From contig NZ_CP163435.1 in NCBI RefSeq assembly GCF_041051975.1, forward strand, positions 6,117,001 through 6,181,000: 64,000 bases of DNA, in the 5' to 3' direction. Shown piece after piece: positions 7,695 through 14,510 of the stretch (positions are counted from its first letter, which is position 1; each line of letters begins with the position of its first letter). Source of the DNA: Streptomyces sp. R21. GTDB taxonomy: Bacteria > Actinomycetota > Actinomycetes > Streptomycetales > Streptomycetaceae. Under the pieces are notes generated by a model. It was given only the letters and a program-made list of their open reading frames with translations, was not told where the DNA came from and made no database searches. Position numbers and translations under genes: made by a program.

Positions 7695-8384
7695 GTGATC
7701 CGATTCGACAACGTCTCCAAGGTCTACCCCAAGCAGACCCGCCCCGCCCTCAGGGATGTCTCCCTCGAGGTCGAGAAGGGCGAGTTCGTTTTCCTCGTGG
7801 GGTCCTCGGGCTCCGGAAAGTCCACCTTCCTGCGGCTGATCCTCCGCGAGGAGCGGGCCAGCCACGGACAGGTGCACATCCTGGGGAAGGACCTCGCACG
7901 CCTCTCCAACTGGAAGGTGCCGCAGATGCGCCGCCAGCTGGGGACGGTCTTCCAGGACTTCCGCCTGCTGCCCAACAAGACGGTCGCCGAGAACGTGGCC
8001 TTCGCGCAGGAGGTCATCGGCAAGTCGAAGGGCGAGATCCGCAAGTCCGTGCCCCAGGTGCTCGACCTCGTCGGGCTGGGCGGCAAGGAGGACCGGATGC
8101 CCGGCGAGCTGTCCGGCGGTGAGCAGCAGCGTGTCGCCATCGCGCGGGCCTTCGTCAACCGGCCCAAGCTGCTGATCGCGGACGAGCCCACCGGCAACCT
8201 CGACCCGCAGACCTCCGTCGGCATCATGAAGCTGCTCGACCGGATCAACCGGACGGGCACGACCGTGGTGATGGCGACCCACGACCAGAACATCGTGGAC
8301 CAGATGCGCAAGCGCGTCATCGAGCTGGAGAAGGGTCGTCTCGTCCGCGACCAGGCGCGCGGCGTCTACGGCTACCAGCACTGA
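7695..8384 (+). CDS. ftsE: Cell division ATP-binding protein FtsE
   Basis: The 229-residue ATPase of the FtsEX complex. FtsEX is an ABC-type transducer at the division site that activates cell-wall hydrolases. Walker A GSSGSGKST is at residues 36-44, the signature LSGGEQQR at about 139-146 and Walker B LLIADEP at about 160-166. I chose the GTG at 7695 because it gives the conserved N-terminus MIRFDNVSKVYP; the frame is open for 185 codons upstream, but that extension looks like untranslated promoter sequence. ftsX follows after 31 bases. Confidence 0.97.
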   Translation: MIRFDNVSKVYPKQTRPALRDVSLEVEKGEFVFLVGSSGSGKSTFLRLILREERASHGQVHILGKDLARLSNWKVPQMRRQLGTVFQDFRLLPNKTVAENVAFAQEVIGKSKGEIRKSVPQVLDLVGLGGKEDRMPGELSGGEQQRVAIARAFVNRPKLLIADEPTGNLDPQTSVGIMKLLDRINRTGTTVVMATHDQNIVDQMRKRVIELEKGRLVRDQARGVYGYQH

Positions 8385-8415
8385 CGACGGTCCACGGAAA
8401 GGCTTAGCAGACGCC

Positions 8416-9333
8416 ATGCGCGCCCAGTTCGTTCTGTCGGAGATCGGTGTCGGTCTCCGCCGCAATCTCACGATGACCTTCGCGGTCATCGTCTCGGTCG
8501 CCCTCTCCCTCGCACTGTTCGGCGGGTCGCTCCTGATGAGCGACCAGGTCAGCACGATGAAGGGCTACTGGTACGACAAGGTCAACGTCTCGATCTTCCT
8601 CTGCAACAAGAGCGACGCGGAGTCCGACCCCAACTGTGCCAAGGGGGCGGTCACCAGCCAGCAGAAGGAGCAGATCAAGTCCGAGCTCGGCAAGCTGTCG
8701 GTGGTCGAGAAGGTCTCCTACGAGTCGGCGGACCAGGCGTACAAGCACTACAAGGAGCAGTTCGGCGACTCCCCGCTGGCCAGCTCCCTCACGCCGGACC
8801 AGATGCAGGAGTCGTACCGCATCAAGCTGAAGGACCCGGAGAAGTACCAGGTCATCGCGACCGCCTTCGACGGGCGTGACGGCGTGCAGTCCGTGCAGGA
8901 CCAGAAGGGCATCCTGGACAACCTCTTCGGGCTGCTCAACGGCATGAACTGGGCGGCGCGGGCGGTGATGGCGCTGATGCTCGTCGTGGCGCTGATGCTG
9001 ATCGTCAACACGGTGCGCGTCTCGGCGTTCAGCCGACGGCGGGAGACCGGGATCATGCGCCTCGTCGGCGCCTCCGGCTTCTACATCCAGGCGCCGTTCA
9101 TCATGGAGGCCGCGGTCGCCGGGCTCATCGGCGGTGGTGTCGCCTGCGGCTTCCTGCTGATCGCGCGCTACTTCATCATCGACCACGGACTGGCCCTGTC
9201 CGAGAAGCTCAATCTGATCAACTTCATCGGCTGGGACGCCGTACTCACGAAGCTCCCGCTCATCCTCGCCACGAGCCTGCTGATGCCCGCGCTCGCCGCA
9301 TTCTTCGCGTTGCGCAAGTACCTGAAGGTGTGA
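8416..9333 (+). CDS. ftsX: Cell division permease-like protein FtsX
   Basis: The 305-residue membrane partner of FtsE. One transmembrane helix lies near residues 20-45, followed by a large extracellular domain (about 50-170) with a Cys pair near 58-74, then three helices in the C-terminal half (about 185-210, 225-255, 275-300). The four-helix layout and the NTVRVSAFSRRRETGIMRLVGAS-type coupling segment are typical of FtsX. A GGAAAGG ribosome binding site sits ahead of the ATG. The extracellular domain is expected to contact a peptidoglycan hydrolase; none is adjacent, though a periplasmic-type S41 protease follows. Confidence 0.97.
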   Translation: MRAQFVLSEIGVGLRRNLTMTFAVIVSVALSLALFGGSLLMSDQVSTMKGYWYDKVNVSIFLCNKSDAESDPNCAKGAVTSQQKEQIKSELGKLSVVEKVSYESADQAYKHYKEQFGDSPLASSLTPDQMQESYRIKLKDPEKYQVIATAFDGRDGVQSVQDQKGILDNLFGLLNGMNWAARAVMALMLVVALMLIVNTVRVSAFSRRRETGIMRLVGASGFYIQAPFIMEAAVAGLIGGGVACGFLLIARYFIIDHGLALSEKLNLINFIGWDAVLTKLPLILATSLLMPALAAFFALRKYLKV

Positions 9334-9349
9334 CGAGGCTCCCGTGCGC

Positions 9350-9392
9350 CGAAGGGCGCCGTACGGTCCAACCCACCGTGCGGCGCCCTTCG
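9350..9392 (+). terminator. ftsX terminator
   Basis: An 18-bp stem with one G-T pair (9350-9367 with 9375-9392) encloses a short loop immediately after ftsX, separating it from the protease gene. Confidence 0.8.
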
Positions 9393-9411
9393 TTGTCCTA
9401 GACTCACCGGC

Positions 9412-10581
9412 ATGTCAGGCCGCGACCTGTTCTGTCAGCCCCGCCGCATCGGCCGCGGGGCCGCCCTGACATTGGTCTTCGCGAGTGTGCTGGTGGCCGG
9501 CGCCGCGACCGGCTCGTTCCCGGACCCCGGCCGGAAATCCTCGCCCGCCGCGGCCCGTTCGGCCGCCCCCGCCACTCCCCACGAGGACGTCACCGAGGCC
9601 GCCGAGCGGGCCATGGCCGACGGCAAGTCACCCATGGAGGCCGCCGAGCGCGCCGTCAGCCGCAGCGGCGACCGCTGGGGCGCCGTCTACTCCCAGGGGG
9701 AGTACGAGGAGTTCGAGGAAGCTCTCGACGGCGAGTACACGGGCGTCGGGCTGTGGGCCAGGCGCGAGCGCGACGGGCGGATCGAGGTGACCCGGGTGCA
9801 GAGCGGATCGCCCGCGGCCACCGCCGGGATCCGCAAGGGTGACCGACTGCACACCGTCGACGGCGCCGAGGTCGACGGCCGGCCCGTCACGGACGTCGTC
9901 GCCTTACTGCGCGGTGACGCCGACGACGCGGCCGCCGGCACCACCGTCCGGCTCGGACTGGAGCGCGGCACGCGCGCGTGGAACCTGACTCTGCGCCGGG
10001 CCCGCCTGTCCACGGACTCGGTGACCGTGCAGAAGGCCGCCGGGGGCGTCACCGTCATCAGGATCGCCGCCTTCACCAAGGGCTCCGGCGACGTCGTACG
10101 CACCGCCGTACGGCAGGCTCCGGCCGGCACCGGCGTCGTCCTCGACCTGCGCGGGAACTCCGGCGGCCTGGTCACCGAGGCCGTCACCACCGCCTCCGCC
10201 TTCCTCGACGGCGGCCTCGTCGCCACGTACGACGTCAACGGCAGGCAGCGCGCCCTGCACGCCGATTCCGGCGGGGACACCACCAGACCCCTGGTCGCGC
10301 TCGTCGACGGCGGCACGATGAGCGCGGCCGAGCTCCTCACCGGCGCCCTCCAGGACCGCGGCCGCGCGGTCGTCGTGGGCTCCAGGACCTTCGGCAAGGG
10401 CTCGGTGCAGATGCCGAGCCGGCTGCCCGACGGCTCCGTCGCCGAGCTGACCGTCGGGCACTACCGCACCCCGTCGGGCCGCGGCGTCGACGGCCGGGGC
10501 ATCACCCCCGACCTGGACGCCGACGACGGAGCCCTGCAGCGGGCCGAGACAGTATTGAGTGGCCTCGGAGACCCCTCGTAG
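9412..10581 (+). CDS. C-terminal processing peptidase, S41 family with PDZ domain (contains TTA codon)
   Basis: A 389-residue exported serine protease of the CtpA/Prc family. An N-terminal signal sequence or anchor (about 15-38) is followed by a helical region, a PDZ domain (about 110-195) and the S41 protease domain. The catalytic Ser304 lies in GTMSAAE and the general-base Lys329 in TFGKGSVQ, so it should be active on extracytoplasmic substrates. The gene has one TTA leucine codon at 9904-9906 (residue 165, in the PDZ domain); in Streptomyces such codons need the bldA tRNA, so translation may be restricted to development. It lies between ftsX, with a terminator between, and smpB, 18 bases downstream, so protease and smpB may be cotranscribed. 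Confidence 0.92.
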   Translation: MSGRDLFCQPRRIGRGAALTLVFASVLVAGAATGSFPDPGRKSSPAAARSAAPATPHEDVTEAAERAMADGKSPMEAAERAVSRSGDRWGAVYSQGEYEEFEEALDGEYTGVGLWARRERDGRIEVTRVQSGSPAATAGIRKGDRLHTVDGAEVDGRPVTDVVALLRGDADDAAAGTTVRLGLERGTRAWNLTLRRARLSTDSVTVQKAAGGVTVIRIAAFTKGSGDVVRTAVRQAPAGTGVVLDLRGNSGGLVTEAVTTASAFLDGGLVATYDVNGRQRALHADSGGDTTRPLVALVDGGTMSAAELLTGALQDRGRAVVVGSRTFGKGSVQMPSRLPDGSVAELTVGHYRTPSGRGVDGRGITPDLDADDGALQRAETVLSGLGDPS

Positions 10582-10599
10582 TGCGAAAATGGCCGCACT

Positions 10600-11169
10600 A
10601 TGAGTAAGGGAATGTACGTACCGAAAGAGTCCCAGCAGAAGCAGCAGGGCAAGCAGGGCGCGGCCGCCAAGGGCAAGGACGGCGAGCGGGGCGGCAAGCG
10701 CAAGATCGTCGCGCAGAACAAGAAGGCGCGTCACGACTACGCGATCATCGACACCTACGAGGCCGGCATCGTGCTGACCGGCACCGAGGTGAAGTCGCTG
10801 CGCCAGGGCCGGGCCTCGTTGGCCGACGGCTTCGTCCAGATCGACGGGAACGAGGCGTGGCTGCACAACGCCCACATCCCGGAGTACAGCCAGGGCACCT
10901 GGACCAACCACTCCGTGCGCCGCAAGCGCAAGCTGCTGCTGCACCGCGAGGAGATCGACAAGCTGGAGTCGAAGTCCCAGGAGACGGGCCACACGATCGT
11001 GCCGCTCGCCGTGTACTTCAGGGACGGCCGGGCCAAGGCCGAGATCGCCCTCGCCCGCGGAAAGAAGGAGTACGACAAGCGGCAGACGCTGCGTGAGCAC
11101 CAGGACCGCCGGGAGTCCGACCGCGCGATCGCGGCGGCGAAGCGGCGGCAGCGGGCGCGGGAGCAGTAG
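10600..11169 (+). CDS. smpB: SsrA-binding protein SmpB
   Basis: RNA-binding partner of tmRNA in trans-translation, which frees stalled ribosomes. The core (from about residue 36, VAQNKKARHDYAI) is standard SmpB with the GTEVKSLR and GKKEYDKR elements and an Arg-rich C-terminal tail that folds into the decoding centre. With the ATG at 10600 the protein is 189 residues, about 30 longer than usual because of a Lys/Gln/Gly-rich N-terminus; that segment has ordinary Streptomyces codon use, so I keep it. The tmRNA gene ssrA lies 154 bases downstream on the same strand. Confidence 0.96.
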   Translation: MSKGMYVPKESQQKQQGKQGAAAKGKDGERGGKRKIVAQNKKARHDYAIIDTYEAGIVLTGTEVKSLRQGRASLADGFVQIDGNEAWLHNAHIPEYSQGTWTNHSVRRKRKLLLHREEIDKLESKSQETGHTIVPLAVYFRDGRAKAEIALARGKKEYDKRQTLREHQDRRESDRAIAAAKRRQRAREQ

Positions 11170-11323
11170 CCCTGGCCCGAGCTCGTGGGAATGCGCTGGC
11201 ATCGGCCTGCGTTGTTCCCGTACGATGGAACAGTCCCGCAGGTGACGGGGCACGGGCCGGGGATATCGGCCACTGAGGGCTTCGACCCGCGGTGGATCTT
11301 GGCCCACTTTGAAAAATCAACAT

Positions 11324-11690
11324 GGGGATGATCGGTTTCGACAGCGGATGTCGAAGCAGGGGAAGCGTGTCGAGGAAGCGGCAATGATCTCGTTAACCAT
11401 ATGTCGCAACCAATAATCGCCAACACCAAGCGCGATTCCTTCGCCCTCGCTGCCTAAGTAGCGACTTGCGAAGTGTCAGCCCGGGGGTGATCCCGACCCG
11501 GATCCTGGCATCATCAAGGGATCTAAACTTCTAGGCCCGGTCACGGGACCTGGAAGGAAATCAAACAGTGACTGAGCCCGTCGGCGACTTGTTCGCGTGA
11601 TCGCCGGGGCTGAGAAAATCACAGCGAACTGCACACGGAGAAGCCCTGTTTTTGCACCGGTGGACGCGGGTTCGATTCCCGCCATCTCCA
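11324..11690 (+). ncRNA. ssrA: Transfer-messenger RNA
   Basis: The 5' end GGGGATGATCGG and the 3' end with a T-arm (GGTTCGATTCC) and acceptor half ATCTCC pair to form the tRNA-like domain; the discriminator A is at 11690. CCA is not encoded, so it must be added after transcription. The internal frame starts with GCC at 11419 and ends TAA at 11457. Together with smpB this forms the ribosome-rescue system. Confidence 0.96.
11419..11457 (+). other. tmRNA proteolysis-tag reading frame
   Basis: The resume codon GCC begins a tag of 12 residues, ANTKRDSFALAA, then TAA. The terminal ALAA is the usual degradation signal for ClpXP-type proteases. From recall the S. coelicolor tag is four residues longer in the middle. 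Confidence 0.9.
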
Positions 11691-11705
11691 CTCATCCCAT
11701 GTTTA

Positions 11706-11741
11706 AGAGCCTCTGACCTACCCAGGTCAGAGGCTCTTTTT
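11706..11741 (+). terminator. ssrA terminator
   Basis: A perfect 14-bp stem (11706-11719 with 11724-11737) around ACCC is followed by a five-T run, a classical intrinsic terminator 16 bases after the mature tmRNA end. Confidence 0.93.
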
Positions 11742-11794
11742 GTGGGGTCGCGCCACATGTCCGGGGGTCGTTCACGGTTCTACGGTCCCTCCCC

Positions 11795-12775
11795 ATGACC
11801 CAAACCAGAGCCGTAACACCCCGCCTTGTGCTGGTGGTCGTCCTGGCCGCCCTGTTGTCCGTCCTGCTGCCCGCCGGGCGGGCCTCCGCCGCGTCCGTGC
11901 AGGAGGTGACCGGGTTCGGGACCAACCCCGGCGCCCTGAAGATGTACCGCTACACGCCCGACGGGCTGCCGGCCGGCCGGCCCGTCGTCGTCGCCCTGCA
12001 CGGGTGCACCCAGAACGCCGCCGGTTACGGCACCGGCAGCGGCTGGACCCAGCTCGCCGACCGGTGGGGCTTCTCCGTGGTGCTGCCGCAGCAGCAGACC
12101 GCGAACAACGCCTCGTCCTGCTTCGACTGGTTCCAGAGCGGGGACATGGAACGCGGCCAGGGCGAGGCCGCCAGCATCGCGCAGATGGTGGACCGGCAGC
12201 TCGCCGACGTGTCGGGCGACGCCTCGCGCGTGTACGTCACCGGGCTGTCCGCCGGGGGCGGGATGGTCACCGTGATGATGGCGGCGTACCCGGAGAAGTT
12301 CGCCGCGGGCGGTGTCGTCGCCGGGCTGCCGTACGGGTGCGCGCAGGCCGCCGGATCGCCGTACGTCTGCATGTACGTCGGCGCCACGCAGACCGCGAAG
12401 CAGTGGGGCGACCGGGTGCGCGCCGCCCGGCCCGGATACACCGGACCCTGGCCCACGCTGACCGTCTTCCAGGGCACCGCCGACTACACCGTGAAGCCCG
12501 TCAACATGACCGACCTGATGAAGCAGTGGACCGACGTCCACGGGGCCGACCAGACGGCGGACGTCAGCGACACCGTGGCCGGATACCCGCACCAGGTCTT
12601 CCGGGACGGCGGCGGCAACGCGGTCGTGGAGACGTACAGCATCACGGGGATGGGACACGGGCAGCCCGTCGACCCGGGGAGCGGGAGCGAGCAGTGCGGA
12701 ACCGCGGGCGCGTACATCCTGGACGTGAACGTGTGCGCCGCCTACCGGCTCGGACACGCGTGGGGGCTCGGCTGA
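11795..12775 (+). CDS. Secreted PHB-depolymerase-family esterase
   Basis: A 326-residue alpha/beta-hydrolase of the Esterase_phb (LpqC/CE1-like) family. Residues 1-33 form a signal peptide ending ASA. The oxyanion segment ALHGCTQNA precedes the nucleophile Ser152 in GLSAGGGM; the acid and base are expected in FQGTADYTV and ITGMGHGQP. Members act on polyhydroxyalkanoates or on acetyl/feruloyl esters of plant xylans; the nearby glycan operon makes a plant-polysaccharide esterase equally plausible. It lies between the ssrA terminator and dacB as an independent gene. Confidence 0.88.
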   Translation: MTQTRAVTPRLVLVVVLAALLSVLLPAGRASAASVQEVTGFGTNPGALKMYRYTPDGLPAGRPVVVALHGCTQNAAGYGTGSGWTQLADRWGFSVVLPQQQTANNASSCFDWFQSGDMERGQGEAASIAQMVDRQLADVSGDASRVYVTGLSAGGGMVTVMMAAYPEKFAAGGVVAGLPYGCAQAAGSPYVCMYVGATQTAKQWGDRVRAARPGYTGPWPTLTVFQGTADYTVKPVNMTDLMKQWTDVHGADQTADVSDTVAGYPHQVFRDGGGNAVVETYSITGMGHGQPVDPGSGSEQCGTAGAYILDVNVCAAYRLGHAWGLG

Positions 12776-12848
12776 CGCGTCCGACCACTCCGGTACGGCT
12801 GAGACGCGCCCTGTCCCCGACAGGGGTCTTCGGGGATGCTGCTGAGGC

Positions 12849-14450
12849 ATGAAGAGACCCGTGAGCACATCCGCGAAACGTGTCAATTCCCGTGTACGTC
12901 TCTGGTGTTGGGCCGCCGCCCTGGCGCTGGCGGCGGCCGCCCTCAGCTGGAGCGCGCCGGCCGGTGCGGACTCCGACCGCACCGGCCTGCCGGAGGCCAT
13001 CGACACCATCCTCGGGGACGCCCGCATGGAGGGCGGGGTCGCGAGCGTGGTCGTCGCCGACGCCGCGAGTGGCGAGGTGCTGTACGCCCACCAGCCCACC
13101 ACCCGGCTCATGCCCGCCTCGAACACCAAGCTCGGCACCTCCGCCGCCGCGATGGAACTCCTCGGCCCCGACTACCGGTTCACCACGGACGTCCTGACGA
13201 ACGGGGCGCGGCACGGCTCCGTTCTGTATGGAGATCTGTATCTGCGGGGGACCGGCGACCCCACCCTTCTCGCTGCCGACTACGACCAACTCGCCGCCCG
13301 TATAGCCGAGTCGGGCATCACCCGAGTCGGCGGGCGGCTCGTCGCGGACGACACCCGGTTCGACCGGCAGCGGCTCGGGCGGTCCTGGGCCGCCGACGAC
13401 GAGTCCTCGTACTACTCGGCGCAGATCAGCGCGCTGAGCGTGGCGCCCGACACGGACTACGACACCGGGACCGTGATCGTGCAGGTTACGCCCGGCGCCG
13501 AGGCCGGGGACAAGCCGACCGTCTCCGTCACCCCGAAGACCGACTACGTCCACATCGACCTGCGGGCCACCACCGTCGCCGCGGGCGGTGCGAACGACCT
13601 CACCGTCGAGCGGGAGCACGGCACCAACACCATCGTCGTGAGCGGTACGACACCCGTCGGCGGCTCCGGCGCGAAGGAGTGGGTGACCGTGTGGGAACCC
13701 ACCGGGTACGCCGCCGCCGTGTTCCGGGACGCGCTCACCGCGCACGGGGTGAAGGTCACCGGGCCCACCCGGCTCGGCCGGGCCACCCCGAAGGACGCGA
13801 CGACGCTCGCCTCCCACGACTCCATGCAACTGCGCGACCTGCTCATCCCGTTCATGAAGCTGTCGAACAACATGCACGCCGAGATCCTCACCAAGGCCAT
13901 GGGCTACAAGGCCTCGGGGGAGGGGAGCTGGAGCGCCGGGCTCGCCGCGGTCGGCGGGTATCTCAAGGGTGTCGGTGCCGATCCGGGCGAGGTGCGCCAG
14001 GTCGACGGGTCCGGGCTGTCGCGGATGGACAACTTCCCGGCGGGGCAGCTCGCCAAGCTGCTGCTCGCGGTGCGCTCCGAGCCCTGGTACGCGGACTGGT
14101 ACCGGTCGCTGCCGGTGGCCTGCGATCCGCAGCGATTCGTGGGCGGCACCCTGCGCACCCGGATGTGCGGGACGCCCGCCGCACTCAACGCCCGTGGCAA
14201 GACAGGGTCGTTGACCGGCGCCTCGGCGCTCTCCGGCTATGTGACGGACGCCGGTGGACGCGAGCTCGTCTACAGCATCGTCCTCAACAACTTCCTCGTC
14301 TCCTCGGTGAAGCCGCTGGAGGACGCCATCGTCGTCACACTCGCCAAGTCCACCGAGGAAGCCGCAGTCGCGGTGACGCCGAAGGCGGCGAAGGGTGCGG
14401 AGACGCAGGGCGATCTCGAATGCTCGTGGCGCAAGCCTGCCCAGTGCTGA
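12849..14450 (+). CDS. dacB: D-alanyl-D-alanine carboxypeptidase/endopeptidase (PBP4, family S13)
   Basis: A 533-residue secreted penicillin-binding protein that trims or cleaves peptidoglycan cross-links. A signal sequence (about 18-42, ending PAGA) is followed by the S13 fold. The three active-site motifs are intact: SNTK (Ser91, Lys94), SNN at 339-341 and KTG at 451-453. The large insertion between the first two motifs, typical of PBP4, is present. The Cys-containing C-terminal tail is ordinary for actinobacterial members. The gene ends at a strong bidirectional terminator facing the GH3 gene. Confidence 0.94.
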   Translation: MKRPVSTSAKRVNSRVRLWCWAAALALAAAALSWSAPAGADSDRTGLPEAIDTILGDARMEGGVASVVVADAASGEVLYAHQPTTRLMPASNTKLGTSAAAMELLGPDYRFTTDVLTNGARHGSVLYGDLYLRGTGDPTLLAADYDQLAARIAESGITRVGGRLVADDTRFDRQRLGRSWAADDESSYYSAQISALSVAPDTDYDTGTVIVQVTPGAEAGDKPTVSVTPKTDYVHIDLRATTVAAGGANDLTVEREHGTNTIVVSGTTPVGGSGAKEWVTVWEPTGYAAAVFRDALTAHGVKVTGPTRLGRATPKDATTLASHDSMQLRDLLIPFMKLSNNMHAEILTKAMGYKASGEGSWSAGLAAVGGYLKGVGADPGEVRQVDGSGLSRMDNFPAGQLAKLLLAVRSEPWYADWYRSLPVACDPQRFVGGTLRTRMCGTPAALNARGKTGSLTGASALSGYVTDAGGRELVYSIVLNNFLVSSVKPLEDAIVVTLAKSTEEAAVAVTPKAAKGAETQGDLECSWRKPAQC

Positions 14451-14461
14451 GCCGATGACCG

Positions 14462-14503
14462 GTCGCTGTGCTGTCCCGGCGCTCGCCGGGACAGCACAGC
14501 GAC
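14462..14503. terminator. Bidirectional terminator dacB / GH3
   Basis: A perfect 18-bp stem (14462-14479 with 14486-14503, loop CGCTCG) lies between two convergent genes, only 7 bases from the GH3 stop. Confidence 0.9.
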
Positions 14504-14510
14504 TCAGGGT

